Shown here: one piece after another, positions 25,188-39,400 of the stretch
Layout of the letters: every line of letters begins with the position of its first letter
How positions within the stretch are numbered: position 1 is the first letter of the stretch
Source: Dromaius novaehollandiae
Lineage: Eukaryota > Chordata > Aves > Casuariiformes > Dromaiidae
Length of the DNA: 64,000 nucleotides
Assembly (NCBI RefSeq): GCF_036370855.1
Contig: NC_088105.1
Coordinates: 12,963,619-13,027,618, forward strand
Direction of reading: 5' to 3'
Position numbers and translations under genes: made by a program
Notes under the pieces: model-generated
Databases searched by the model: none
What the model was told of the DNA's origin: nothing
Seen by the model: the letters and a program-made list of their open reading frames with translations, nothing else

Positions 25188-25214
25188 TCCAAGGAATGCC
25201 CTTGGAGGCATTCC
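25188..25214. repeat. Two overlapping alternative hairpins
   Basis: TCCAAGG (25188-25194) pairs with CCTTGGA (25200-25206) around a 5-base loop. GGAATGCC (25193-25200) pairs with GGCATTCC (25207-25214) around a 6-base loop. The two foldings share bases and so exclude each other. Confidence 0.7.
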
Positions 25215-28200
25215 CGGGTGAAGGACCCCTGCACCGGACAAGACCTGACTGCTGGTGAGTCAACATTTTCCATCAGGGCAGTGTCCTAGAGGCACTTCAT
25301 GCATGGGGGACAGTGTGGGCAAGACAAGGAGGCTTGCAGGAGGAGAACAAGGGTGGCTGGGGAAGAAGGAGGCAAAGCAGCCAGGGCAAAGGCAGTATTG
25401 GTATCCACCAGGAAATGAGATTGAGACAAGGAGTCACCAAGCCTGTGGGAGGAACCCAGTGATGTCACTTAGGGCTGGTGCTGAGAGGCACTGAATGGGG
25501 CAGCTGGAGATTTGGGACTTGCTGAGCCTGTTGAAGGTGGAGAAGGATGGAAAAGTAGGACTGCTGTGGAGAGGGGTTGAGAAGCTGGGGCAGGACATGA
25601 CATGGAAAGGCACATGCTTAAGGGTTGAGATGACCTCTGGAAATCACTGCCCCCGTGGCTCAGCTGGGAAACTGAGCTCCCTCAGTCCTGGCATTCCCCG
25701 GCAGTCAGCTTGTATCTGTGAAGCCTGGTGGCAAAATGCCCTCCCCACCATCCGCACTGGTCTCCAGGGAGAGGGACAACCCACCTCCGCTGGGGTCCCC
25801 TGCCAGGTCAATGGCAGTGGGTCAGTAGCATCCCTTTTCATAGGGGAGCTCTCTGAAGGTCAAGCTGTCACCCAGGGAAGGTGCTTTTGTTTTAATCTGC
25901 TTAAAAAAGGAAAAGGCAGCCAAAAGCATGATGTCAAAGATGTGTTCTGCCAGCCGCAGGCCAAACTCTCCAAAGTAGGAAGAGCCCAAATTTCAGCTGC
26001 GCAGGTAACCTTAGCTCAAGCCACAGGCATACGTGGCATGTCCTTAATGCGCAGTCACAGGGAAGAAACCAGGCCTAGGGAGTCAAAAGCTAAAACTGCC
26101 TGCAGGACCCAAGCATTTGTTGTTACTGAAGTTGAAAGGTGAAAAATGCCTGAGACTCGGGACTGAGGAAGGTCCTATGTTTCATACGGCTACTGGTGCC
26201 CCACAGCCCGGAGCGTGTCCGGGGCAGCGCCTGTGCCCGTGCTGGCCTGGCCAGGAGCGTCGCTGACCCAGGACAGATTTGTTTGGTGAAGAAGGAGTCT
26301 CCACTCAGCTCTCGCATGACCGCCAGCTGCGGTGGCACACACTTGCCTCTCTCAGCGAACCAGGGCTGGGTCTCTCCTGAGCAAAGCATTTGTCAAGCTG
26401 TTACTGATCGTACGTTCCTCTGTCTAGCCCCGAATTTGAGACGTGGGGATCAGATATGAAGTGCTGACCCAGCTCTGCTGCAGTCAGTGAAAATGCATAA
26501 AGAACTGCAGATGGCAAAACACTGAAAAAGTCAGCTCCTTGGAGGTCAAAAGCAGACACATGCCATTTAGGAGTGCCTGTAAATGATGGGTGGTGTTTGC
26601 GGGGCGCTCCCCAGCGCAGAGGCATTGCTGGAGACACGCTCCAGCTTTTGAGCACCAACTCATCACCCCAAGCCTTGTCCACCATCCGCTTCCCTCCTTA
26701 GAGAGGGATCCAGAGCAAAAGCCATGAAGGGACACAGTGTTTCCCAACTAGTTTTTTACTGTTTACCTAGGGGATATTTTTGTTCTTTAGCTGTGTAAGC
26801 ACAGAAGTAGACAGGGGGACATTTGAGGAAGTGGAGTATGCAGACAGCATGGCTTTTATAGCAAGTGTGAATGGAGCTGTTTCAGAAATGTGAGTTTAAA
26901 GTGATTGTCCCAGGAGAGAAAGAAGAAAGCCACTTTCCGTAGCAGTGTGTGTGTTGTCTGTGCTCTGCAAAGCTGGCCGCAGAGTGCTGAGCTTGTCACT
27001 ACAGCATCACCACGCAGGTTTTCCCCGGTTCCCTGTAGGTTTCCGCTGATTCTGCAAATCCTTCATGCTAGAGGGATATTAAACTCTGCAGCGAGTCCAG
27101 TGAAACTCGGATCAGCTGGCGGAGAAGGGGGGAGAGGCAGCTCCCTTAGCTGACCCAGAGCACTCATTTCTGTAACACATGCTCACATTTCTTTTTTCTC
27201 CATTGTTATTTCCTGTAACTGCAGAGGGGTGAAAAGAGGCACGTTGGGGTGAACCGAATCTGTAACGTTTCTCCCTGACAGCACCAACATGGGTTTTGTT
27301 CCTGCCATCTTAGATCTATGGGCTTCAGCCTGCGTCTGGGGACCGCCAGGCAATGTGGACTATTTTACTGTGATGTCCAAAAGGTAAAAGTGGGAACAGG
27401 ACCCTCACAAGCTTCAATTCCCTCTAGAGAGATCAGGAAAAAATTGGAATGCACGAGCTGAAAGAGGTTGTAAATCACTGCTTTAGCCTGGTGCACTGTG
27501 AGAGGGTCGTCCTCTCCTCCCACCTTCCATTTTACCGGTAAAGAAGCATGTGTTAAAACACACTGTGGTCTCCTAGCCTGGAAACACACCAGCTTGAGAG
27601 GAGATATTAACCCCAGGAGTCCTTCCTTCCCTCCTCCCCCTTCCCACCAACATTTACCTCCAAACAGGAGCCCATACACTTGGGAAGAGTGGTGCGATGC
27701 CAGAGTCAAGGGGTGTTTTATGCTTCTGGGAAACTCCAGCTTAGACAGTGCTTTGCCCTGCGTGTCCTACACCCAGAGCCGTGCGGGTCCCCTTGGCAGG
27801 GGGCAGAGCCGGGGCCCCGCTGGACGTGCCTGTTCCCTTGTGAGCACGTGTCCCCCAAGGAGGGCGGCTCCCTTGGGATCAGCCACGAGGCACTCGGTCA
27901 TCTGACTCCCTATTTTTAAATATCTTCTGGAGAGGGGAGGGGATGGAGCCGGGCGGGAATTTAGTTAATTTTAGTGCTTGTACAAACACGAAACGAAGCA
28001 GCTGGTCCCGAGGCCTTGTCCCGCGTGTGACCCGCTGTGCTTAACACAGTCGTGGGCCAGGTGCCACCGAGCTCTGCCATGTCCCTGCGTCGTGCCCACA
28101 GCACCCTCTGCCACTGGTCCCTGGAGGCTCCACGAGGCCTTCGGAAATACAGTAACCAGCCAACTGATGGACCAGCAACTCCTCGGCTCTGGACACTCGG

Positions 28201-29397
28201 CACCTAGCGTACCTCGGGTGAGACCCTGCTGGGAGGTGGCTGCAACATCTGCTCCCCTCCATCCCCTCTGGGCACAGTGCAGCACACGGCAGCTTTCCCA
28301 CGGGCGCCGCACACTCAGCGCTCGCCCAGAGCCAGGGCCGAGGCGGCATCGGGCAGAAGCTCCTCGTGCCCTGACATCTCCTCAAAGTGCAATGGATGGT
28401 TTCAGCTGGCTGTGGCAAGAGGCTCTTAAAGATCAGCTCTTGCAGCTCCCTTCTCCAGCCAAAACAAATGCCAGCTAAAACTCAGTACGATGCATAAGGA
28501 CACACACCCCTGTGCTCACGGCCCCTGACGGCGTTTGCCAGCGCCTGGGGTGCCTGCGCCGCTGAGCCGGTCTCCCTAAGCACGTTTGCCCTGGCCTGTT
28601 CGACCTGCTGTGGCTGTCACTGGGACAACATGAGCGGTTTTGTGGCACTTGCCATCTCTCCGCTCTCACCACTCGCGTTTGGATGGGGTGCTCCTATTCC
28701 CGGGCAGGCAGTGCTACCTCCTGATGCCGCTACTCGTGACACGGCAGCTGTCGGCAGCCCCGAGGGCCTCCAAGCCCCGCTGGAGCGAGTGGGGCCAGCT
28801 CTGCTGTTGGTGCCCGCCCTCACCGGGCAGGCCCTGGGGGCCTTGGCCAGCCGCCCAAGCCCTGGGGCATTCGGTGTTTCGGTTTTCTGTTGACAGAGCG
28901 ACAGCAGATGTTAATTTGTGCCAGATCATGTGCCTGCAACTTTGTCCAGCTTTAGCCATGATTTGCATAGTGCTGTGGGAAGAAAATCACCGGTGTGTTG
29001 TCTAGGGTGCTTTCCAGGCCCCTCCGCTTTCCCTTGGTGGGTTATGGGCAGCTTCAGCCCACACTGCCCTCCTAGAAGTAAAGCCAAAAAAAGCTTTACA
29101 CCTGTGGTCTAAGGCCAACGTGCCCTTTTCTGTCTGCATGCCCCGATGCTTCGTGCCCTTGACACGCGAGGCCCGCGGTTCCTGCTGTGGGTGTGCGCCA
29201 GACGCTCCCAGGAGACGCAGTGCACCACCGAGTTATGCGCTTTGACGTGGTTCCCAGGGCAGCCGCCTCCATCCTTAACTTCTACCGTTTCTCAGTTTCT
29301 GTAGTGAGATTTGCTTTCTTTTTTCCACAGGATGTCTCAGCTCATGGGCTGCTGGGAAGCACCAATGGAGTTAGCATGTGTCTGCCACGAATGCAGC

Positions 29398-29456
29398 ATA
29401 GATTCACAGCCTGACGCGGGCTGGGAGGCACCTCTGGAAGTCCTTGGCCAACACAA
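29398..29456 (-). mobile_element. Degraded 3' tail of a CR1 LINE
   Basis: The plus-strand sequence, with ATTCACAG near the start, then GGCTGGGAGGCACCTCTGGAAG and GGCCAACAC, resembles the reverse complement of the CR1 3' end as seen in the better-preserved copy at 60.3 kb (AATCACAG, GGGTTGGGAGGGATCTCTGGAG, CCAACC). It is short and diverged, hence old. The match is by eye, so the assignment is moderate. Confidence 0.5.
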
Positions 29457-30447
29457 AATTGCCTGCTAGCAGAGCCCGGCTGCAGTGAGCTCATGCCTGC
29501 AATGAGCTGGCACAAAGAGCGGCCTCTGCTCCAGGGTCGCCTCACCTGACGGAGGCCAGGGCAGTGCCCTCCGGCTGCATCGTAGCTGGGAGACGGCCAG
29601 CCGGGGCTGCTGTGGGCAATGGCAGCAGTCCAGGCGCTGTCACACTTGCCACTCGACTCGGTGTTGATGCAGTGTCCTGGGACAGGATGCAGGAGTGTGC
29701 TGGGGGGCCATCCTTTGGTGGGAGCGGGTGGGATCTGACCAGTTCGGTTATTCCTCTTCACTCATCCAGGTGGTTGTACTCTCCCTTTCTGCAGATCAGG
29801 CTCTGCTGTCCAGTGTTGCCCTCCCGCGAAGCACCCAAAACACGCTGCCCGGGAAGGAGGCACATGGATGCAGCCAGGTTTACCTGGGCTCTCCTGGAAG
29901 GCAAGTGCTCTCGGTGGTAGGAGACCCTGGCTCAGCTAGCACGAGCCCAAGCACGCCCCGTTTCATCCACAGTTGAACCCCTTCATTAAACAAGCAACCC
30001 AGGTCCCTCCCAGCTGCTTCCCCCCGCTGGAGTTTGACATGCTGCTTGTCACAGCGCCGGGGTCAGCTGCCACCACCACAGTCCTCCAGACTCGGTGACT
30101 TGCCAACGGGAGGGCCAAAGTCCCTCGGTGCAGCCTGCGGGAAGCGCACCTGACTGCACCGGCAGGGCTGGGTCAGCCCCGCCGAGCACGCTGCTCCCAG
30201 CCAGCAATCAACCGGGCGGCAGATTGGTAGTGGCGCCTCAGCCAGGCTCACCCCTTGCCGGCTGCTGCTTTACCTGCTTGTGGTGATAGGCAGGAGGCTT
30301 TGAAAAGCCACTTGCTTCTTCAGTTCCCGCCCCCTGTGGCTAAATTCATCTTCAGCCCAGGAGCTGCATTGGGCCAGGTCCTCCTGTCCTGCCCTGCCCT
30401 GGCAGCCCCCTTCCCTCGTCCAGCTAGAGCCTATTCACTGAGGAAGG

Positions 30448-30473
30448 TCAAATTTAACATCTGTTAAATTTGA
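30448..30473. repeat. Perfect 12-bp inverted repeat with 2-base spacer
   Basis: TCAAATTTAACA (30448-30459) and TGTTAAATTTGA (30462-30473) are exact reverse complements separated by TC. The AT-rich palindrome lies in otherwise GC-rich DNA. No flanking mobile element or gene explains it. Confidence 0.9.
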
Positions 30474-33400
30474 GTGTCACTGATTCTATGAGTTTGGGAG
30501 AAGCAAGGCATTTGGAGAGGCTATTTCAAAGTCCTCGTTTTCTCTTACTGGCGTTAAAAAAAGGGTTTAAAGTAGCAGAAGAAATCTTCAGTAACGTGCA
30601 ATAATTCATTTAGATCTTACCGAGTGCTTCGTTGCCCTCCGTCCCTGCTCTCAGCTGAACTTGTGTCCTGCTTCCCCTGAGCCCCCTCAAATATACAAGA
30701 AACAGTAAGAGCCCAAACAAGCTGTTAATGTTATTTCGGGGCTTGGCTACATAACTGGATACCCCAGGTTTGCCGAGCCTGTGCGGGGCGCAGCCTTCCC
30801 GCGGCTGCGGGACACAACCACGCAGTGCAAATCAGGGATGTGCAGGGAGAGCTCAGCCTGCCGGGGTGAGCAGGGTGGGCGCTGAGACCCCTGCGCGGCA
30901 CAAAGGGCCCCCAGCGACCCACACTGCTGGCTCCCGTGACGACTTCAGGCTCTGGGGGAAACTCCTGCCTTCCCAGGGATTTCCCCAGGGAGCTGCCGGG
31001 CCGCTGCAGCCTGGCGTGGCCAGCACAAACCCCAAGGCCAGCGAGGGACCGGGCGGGGGCCCTGGCTGTGCCCGTGTGGCCAGGGAGCAGCCTCCTGCTA
31101 GCCCAGGACATGGAGGTTCACCTCTTGGGGCTCTGGGCTTGGCTGCTCCAGGTTGCTTGGGTTTGCAGAAAGCGGCACTTGAACCAAGCTGCACCATGTG
31201 TCGGCGTGGGAATCACTTTGATCCCAGTCCTTCCTTCTCTTTGGGATAAGTTTCGATCATTCGGGAGCGGAGGTGCAGGGGAGCAGAGAGCTGCCGTGCA
31301 TCCGTGGCCAGGGGATGCCTTGGCCCAGCCCCTCGGCATTCGGCCTTTCCCGTGCTACGGCAGCGAGTCCATGTACGGTTGGGATCATGTTCAGTGTCTT
31401 GGGAGCGTTTTGCAAACAGAAGGCAGGGCCGGATCTAGCCAAGATGGTGCTGAAAGACTGGTCAAGGCCTTATCCCTGCTGACTGGCATCAAAGAAGCTG
31501 ACACGTACCATCTCCTTGCAGAGAAAGATGTTTCTAAGCACCATTTGTATGAATTGATGGTTTCTGTTGCAGAGGCTCTCTGGTCCTGGGATGGGGTTAG
31601 GAAATGGTACAGCTTTTCACAGTGCTTCGTCTGGGGACTCCCTCTGGAGAAATCGCTCCATTTTTTATGTCTAGTCAGAGTTAAAATTCAGATGAAACAA
31701 CATTAAATGATCAAAACAAACTCAAATTTGTTCATAGTTGAAATTAAAATTTCAAGTATTTTTTTCATCTTTCTTAGATAAAAGTTTTGACTTTAGGGCT
31801 TTGTTTTTCTCTTGTTCAGGACTGGGAAAAAAAGCTCCACAAACTTCTTTCTTTCTTTTACTCTGTGACAGAAAATCCACTTGCTGGTCAGCTTTCTGGA
31901 CCCCCAGTCCTGCAAAAACATTCACAGCCAGAGTTTTTGAATCAGGGCTCTGGCATGCCCAAGCAGGGAGCTTGCGTTTGGCCATGATCCTGAAGGCAGA
32001 CCTGTTGAAGAGGGGGATCACATCCAAGTGGAGCAAGTCTCTCTCCTTATGCTCCTGTGCTCCCCGAGAGGCACTCGGAGCAACACGTGGAGCACCTGAG
32101 CCTGCTGCACCTCTGCCTGGAGGCCCCGGACATGCATCTGTCGGTGCTTCTGGGAGCCGTGGCCCCGCCATGCTCCACCTGTGCCACATTTCAAGGCTCT
32201 TCCAGCCCGGATTGGGGTCGGCTGGCTGGGAATCAAAGCAGTCTCTCCCCAGTGTCAGGTCATGGAGCCCCAGCCAAATGTCACTGTTTGCTCTAATCAC
32301 CCCCTGCCAAGCGGGAGGGCTGCTGCTCCATCACTGTTTGGCATTTCATCGTGCCGAGACCTTCGTGCCAGCTGAACTTCAAGCACAATCCGAGGCTCTG
32401 GGGTGGCTCTGGCCCGAGCCTGTGGCCGGGGCAGGGTGTAGGTAAAGCACTGGGCTGCGAGTGCTGGGCTGGTCCTGGAGGGGCTGGAGTGCTGGGAGGT
32501 TGTAGCCTTGCAAGAATGAGGAGCAACAGGAGCAGCCTGTCTGTCAGCCGCTGTCCCAGCGTTTGGAGCAAGGGAATGGCTCTTGGCCTGTTGTTTCAGC
32601 TGCACGGGAGAAAGGGCTCCATGAACATGCTTTAGGATCAAACAAGACCGCCTCAAGAAATGACTGGCCTCAAGTTGCTGATGGAAACAGCTGGCAGGAC
32701 TGGGAGTGCTGAGCTGCGACCTGTGGATCCAGGCTGGTGCCGGGATTGGGGCTGTTATTAGGCTCGGCAGGCGCCTGTCTGCCCCGGCTCCAGGAAGGGG
32801 ACGCCAAAGAGACCAGAGCAGTGCAATGGCTTTCAGAAAAACTGGTTGCAAAAATTCTAATTATAACTTTGGAAAGCAATGGACCGGTTGAGCAGGGGTC
32901 CCCCGGAGAAGGGCATGAACACACTTATTGGACAGGAGGGTTGGGAAACAGTCAAAACCGATTTACAGCGATGTTCCCTCTCTGTAGCTCAGTGCAATCG
33001 TGTTAAGAAGACTACGCAGGGCAAGCATTTCAGTGACCTGGACTATGTATCTGCAGTTTAATCAGCTGGTCGCTGTGACTGTTGTCTCCAATCCAGAACT
33101 GACATCCCAGAGATGCTGCTACAGGTTTTCAATAAAAGCACAAGACGGATGTACGAGCGGAAACCAGCACATGCGCACGAGGAGTTGCAGGGACACATGC
33201 CTGCAGTCGCACAGAAACACAGGCATCTCTCCAAGGGACAGCAAGGGGCAGCCCGAGTTTGGCGGGGATGTGACACAAGCAGAATCAACGGTACAGATTC
33301 AACTGATAGCCTTCCTGGTGCTTAATCACATGGGGGAAATCTTTCAGCAACCCTCGGAAAAAAATCCATACTTCAGAGATTATTTCGTGATGAAAGAGCA

Positions 33401-36400
33401 AATATCAAATACGCTATAGGTGGAGTTTCTCCTATTTGGTTTCGCAAGTAAAACAATTCCCACCCCATTTTTCACACAGCTCATTCCCCCTCAATGTGAA
33501 CCACAGAAGAGTTTTCAGTTATCTGGAAATCTCAGGATATTTTTTAAGTTTTACACTATTTTGCTGGATTCTCTCCTGCAAATGGTTAAGGGTTCATCTA
33601 AAGACAGAGAAAGTTATCTGGAGAAAATTTGCAATTTATAGCTTTTCCTGTACTAAATAAGAAATGGTCAGGAAATTGAACAGGAAATTGTATCTGGAAA
33701 GAAAATGCAATCAAAAGTTGCATTGTCAGAACATGCTTAGGAAAGATTTATTTCATTCCAAGCAATAAGGAGCCAGGATCAATACTTAGAAAAGGAATGA
33801 GTTTGTGTGAGCTATACCACACATGAGAAAAGAAAACACTTGAATAAAAGAAGCCTTTGTAAATAGAAGATATCGATAGATCAGAGATAAGGTTTAACAT
33901 TTTCAGCAAACAAATACTTGGAAGTGTTGAAATGCAAAGGCCCCAACCGAGAATTTTGTTTCAGCCCATATCCTCTTGGTTCTTGGCACTGCCGCATACA
34001 GCGACTGAAAGGTGACAGCCCAGCGCTGCCTTTCACGTTTTGATGATCTTCTCTCCATATTAGGAGCTGAAGCTAATGTGCACCTGGCAAGATGCAGCTG
34101 CAGTAGTGTTTCCAGGCCACACTCCTCCAGCAAAAGCGTCAAGATGCTCCTTGCTCTGGGTCTCTGATTTTCTGCAGAGCGGGCCAACAGAGAGCACGAA
34201 GGCATGATGAGACCCAGCCAGCTGAATCCCAGCTAGAAATGAGACATATTTCTTTGTTATTGCTAAAAGATAATTCACTCCATGATTTGGGCTGTGGTAG
34301 CATCTCCAGGTTTGACTCAGCTGTCTCTCTGGAAGAAGCCAGACCCTGGTCTTTGGCCTCAGTGCAGAAATCACTGGGTGATATTCAGTGGCCTGGAAAA
34401 TACTCCCAGTGCATTTGAGCATTAAAATGTAAGGGAGAAGGATTAGCCCATCACTGTGCCTGGTTTGCAGGTTCTCTAGTAAACCAGTGACACCTTTTCT
34501 TACCTCCCTCTCAGAAACAGCACCCAGCGGGGCGCCTCAGCCAAACACCACGTGCTTTCTGTTACTGCAGGTCACTCGCACTGCTGCCACCCACACGTGC
34601 TGTGCTCTGCATGTTCACATTGTTCTGCGCCTGCAGACTGGGGCATTCTAAAGCCCGCGATCAGCTTGTCTGGTGGTTCATGCACTACCAGTGACTGCCT
34701 TTGAAAATACAGTTTCCAAGCCTGCTGCTAAGTGTCGGGTTCAGAAAGACGTGACTCTTCCTCACCTATCAGAGCTCCCTTCTGGGTTAACTTAACACAA
34801 GAAGTCTGACTCAGATGATCTGATATCTCCTCTCAAAACATGGAGCTTTTTTTCTTTGTGCAGTTGCTGATACAAATCTATCTTGCAACATTTTCTTAGC
34901 AAATTCTCCTGGTAAGGGAACAATGGACCGGCTCTTCTGGATAAAAACAAGCTATCTGAACACTGTGTCTATAGGCAAGGAGAGTCCTCCCCACCGCCTC
35001 CCCCGAGAATATATATGCACAATTGTGTAATGTAGTGCTAAAGTTCAGCCTTGAGGCCGGACTTGCCCTCCCTGAGAATTGCACTGACTTCATCTCTGAA
35101 TGCAGCCAATTGAAATTTGCTCTTGGTCTCCAGCTGCTGATCAGATTATTCTATTGATGAACAGGACTTTTGAGAAGGAGAAAATGCAGCTGCAAGCACT
35201 GCTCTTCCTTCTACAATGTGTAAAGCTTTTCAAGAATCCCATTCAAATATTTGCTTCCCAGGTAACCTCTGGCACATTTTTCTGTGGGTTAATTATAGGC
35301 TCTAGTTGGGAGATTGGGCAATGCGCAATATTTTTACCCTTGTACATCTCATTTTATCAGTGTTCAAGAAAGCCCAGCAAGTACTGAGCCTCGCTGATTG
35401 CCACAGCTGATCAACCAAAGCCTCTGTCTGTGTGATGGCACGGCAGCTCTTCAGGCGTACGCTGGCCCGCCGTCCCAGGCAGCCGCGTGCTGAAGCACCT
35501 TGCTGATCCCCTGCCACATTGAGATGGTGCCGAGATGGCACGTAGCTCTCCTGGTGGGCTACCAGGCTCCGTGGGGCTTCGTTCAGCTTGCACATGGTGG
35601 GCACCACTGTGGTTTTAGGGGCGCTCACCCAACACATGGACTGGAAACCTCCCGGCGGTCCCAGCGGTGAGGCTGAGCCGCACAGACTTACACCTGAGGG
35701 GACGGACTCAGAGAGGCTGGGCAAGGAGTGAATTTGGCTGGGGGCACACAAACGGCTTTTTCTCCAGGGTCCCGCCTGGTGACTGGTGACTTCCCTGCAA
35801 GGATCTCTCATCTGCACCAGCTCTTTAATTATGCACGGTGTGAGCTGTATATGATTAATCCCTGGATGACAACAGGGCTATAGTGTGTGGGAGCCGTGCT
35901 GTGCTAGAGCAGTCACGTGGGCTGAGAAAATGTGGCTTCAAAGTCTTTTTTCCCCTCCTCAGAAAAACAGTCTCTGGCGTGAAATCCCTGCTCAGCTCGC
36001 TAGCAGAGACCAATGCTGGCTGCAGGTCCCTCGGCCCTGCTCTCCACCCTTTCACCCAGCCTCTTGGTGAGGAGCTTGGGGGAATAACTATCCTGGGAGC
36101 AAGACAGAGGCTCACAGTGGAGACGATCCCACCTGTACCTGTGGCATAGCCCTGAGCAAAGCATGCCCTGCCAGTGCCGAGGGAAGGGCTCTGGCTGGAA
36201 ACACTTAGAAGTGCGTTAATAAATATTTAACAGCTCTTCTAGCAGACAGCTAAGCAATTGTTTAAATTTCCACTGCCTGGTGGGTGGATTTCTCTACTGC
36301 TCTGGTCTTGGCTATGCACAACACACACAGTTTGTGTCTGTAACTGGCTTGTAACCTCAGCTAGGAAGGCTCTGCTGATGGGGCCTGACTACAGTGCGAG

Positions 36401-39400
36401 CCCTGGCTGTATTGGTTGCTAGGACTGGTACAAGGAAGCCATTCAGCCACCAAAGCCTGCCCGCTGCCCTGACACGAAGGGAGTTGCTCTCCCTTTAGCG
36501 TGGGATCGGTGGTGGGAGCTCAGCGAGGCGCTTCCCGTAAAACCTTTGCTGGTGACAGGGACACGGGCTCACGGCAAGGGGAGCCCAAGGCGGACGAGCA
36601 GATCAGACGTGCTGGTGTGCGTGCCACTGCTGGCACTTGTGTGAGCAGATGGAGCTGGACTGCTCCGGGGTGGCCCTCGGGGACGTGATCCAGTCTCATG
36701 CAGTGCATGCATGGCCACGGTAAGGACTGGGCCGGGATTCGTGCCCAGGAACCAGCATGTTGCGTCAGACACAGCCAACCTCCCTCTGCATGTTCAGCGA
36801 GGGCCTGAGCATCGTGCTGTGCTCCAGAGCTGCCCACCTCCTCCTGGCCTTGCGCTTTTCAGGATTGAAACCAGTGATGGTTTCTGTGAGCATCAAGCCC
36901 TGGGAGCAGAGCAGCTCCCGGGAAGTGCTCTTTGCCTATTGGACAGAGGTAGCCTGAGGTGGATCTTCCTGCTAAGAGCCAGGTAAGACTGAGGACGCTG
37001 TGTGTGCATGCAAACACCTCGTCTGGCATTTCCCTGTGTGGACATGCAGCTCTGACTCAAAAGGGAAGGTGCCATAACTGATGCCAAAGTGTTTCTTGCA
37101 TGAAGGAGACGAGCCTTATGGGCTGTGGGGAGAAGGGGTGATGTCCGGGGGAGAGGTCTGTGCCTCCTGCGATGTGGCAGGGAGCAAGGACAACTGCAGT
37201 CAAAGCTCATGTTGCACTGCATCTTGTGGCACCGTCTTCACCCCAGGTGAAGATTTTGGGCACTCCCTGACATGGTTAAAATAGCTGCGGGTGTGACGTG
37301 GGCTTTTGCTCCCACGGCTCTCTGATGGCACTGAGGAAGTTTAGGGGAATTTCCCGCTGCCGAGGCAGCTCCCCTGGGGTGGACGGGGAAGCGCGCTGCC
37401 CGGCATAGAGGCTGTCAGCACTGGCTCTGCTTCGAGCATGGAGATGCCGTGGTGGATCCCCCAGGGCCTGGCTGTGTCCTCTGGGCTGCATCTCCACTCA
37501 GGAGGTACCCAAGGAGAGCTAGATGCCCACATGATAACAGCTCCACACCACTGCAGTGCTGCATCTTAGCATTGGTCCCCTAAAAGGGCACAGAAACCCT
37601 CGAAATATGTCAGTGTGACAAAGGTGGCGGCTCACACCCAGCAGGTGCCTTGAAGCAGTTTCTCACTGAGTATTTCTGCGGCACACATAGGACTTCACTG
37701 CGCTGCTGTTACCTGTTGGGCCGGTCCTGCATCCTCCCTGCTCCTGGGGCGACAGGACCTGACTGGAGAGTTGTTAGAGGCATTTGGAGCTGTGTGTCCC
37801 GGGCACCCAGGGCTACCACAGACCTGCTGGGAGAGCTGCCCACAGGCTTTGCAGAAGGCACTGGCGTGGGGACACAAACCAAACCTGCTCGCTGTTAGAG
37901 CTATTGCGAGGCAGGTCCCAGCTGGCACCAAGCTTTGAGCTTCTCAGCCAAAAGGTCCTGCAGCCACAGGGGAATGCAGAAGTGTTTCAGCCAAACAAAG
38001 GAAGAACTTGGAGCCCTCTACATATTTCCAGCGTGGCATTTTATTTACCTCCTCTGTCCTCCTGAAAAGTGGTGGAGTTTGAGTTAGCAGCATGTCCTGA
38101 AGGTGATCATTGCTCTGTTGGCATCCTGCTGCCACTGCCAGTGCCACCGCCCTTTGCAGGTTTAGGTTGGGTGGTTCAGCTGCAATTCGCTCTGCAGTGA
38201 GGACATCACCGCTTCATCTTCTGTCCCTGCAGGAAATTACTAGAGCACTATTAGAAAAAGGCAGAAATTAGCACAGCGACAAGCCACGTGCTCACGGAGA
38301 TGCTTTCAGATACTTTGCACCCTCAGCCGGCTGGGCCACGTGGGACTTGGCAGGTTTGTGAGTGGGAGCGAGGCTCCATGGCTGCAGGATGGAGGGAAGG
38401 TGGCTGATGAGCAGCTCTCCATGGCGTGGGGACGTGGCTCAGAGGTGGGTTCAGACACAGCTGTGCCCTCGGCTCCAGCACCGTGCCCTTTGGGGCAGGT
38501 GTGTATGCACTACGGAGCTGCTAGTAGAAATCCGGGTTCAAAAAGACTTTCTCAGGACCCAAAACATAACCAGTTTTCAGATATGCCAATTTTTGACACA
38601 ACAAAAAGCAGCCTGTGTGTGATTGTCCTGGAAGCACACGTTTTTGTGAAACATTTTCTTAGGAAGAAAACTGTTTCTCAGCATGCTAAAGGAAATGTCT
38701 GGAAAATGTGTGATGGGAAGCAGATCCATAGGGCCTGGATACCTCTGTACAGGGACCTCACAACAGAGTATAAGAATGCAGCTATTTCCTGGCCATTTTC
38801 ATGTCATTATATTCTGTACTTTGGTGTAATGAGTCCATTTTTCTCTGCTAAAAGTTCATATTAAATCCCATGGGGTTCTTCCAAAACCTACCAGTCGCTT
38901 TCAAAGAAACCTCCCCCTTTTCAACCTGAGCCGCAGCCTCGTTCAGCAGCTCTAAGCCAGGCTCCTAGCTAAGCTGCGACGTGCTGGTGCACAGTGTGCC
39001 ATTTCGCACCCTGGCTTTCTGCCCTCTGTGCTGTCATCCCCTGTCTGCCACAGAGACCCAGCAGGGATTCACCTGGCCCCATGTAGCTGTATTTATTGCT
39101 GTCTAAGCCCTCTGCACCGGAGAAGGGAAATGGCTGTGCTGGTCACAGAGCTCACCAGCCTAGCAATGCCGCCTTCCAAACTCGGTGTTCGTCCTTCTTG
39201 CACTAAGGCTCAGGTGAAAGGGAATTTGGAGGATGTTTTGGAAACTTGGCAGGGGGTTGGGCCAAGTAGCGGTGTGATGAGAAAATGATTTGGGGGTCTG
39301 TGCCATGGGAGAGGTCTTCCCTTGCTTGTACCAAGGGGAGGTGGGGAGGGCGCTTGATGTCAATGGGAGACCTAACTCATGTAACACCTGCTGAAAGAGA

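Noticed and set aside
24240-26142. Open frames of 258 (minus) and 215 (plus) codons
   Set aside because: No family recognised, no exon boundaries that extend a frame, composition like the surrounding GC-rich intergenic DNA.
30936-32445. Plus-strand frames of 256 and 235 codons and antisense partners
   Set aside because: No domain or consistent splice structure; both strands are open over the same stretch. A lncRNA is possible but not supported.
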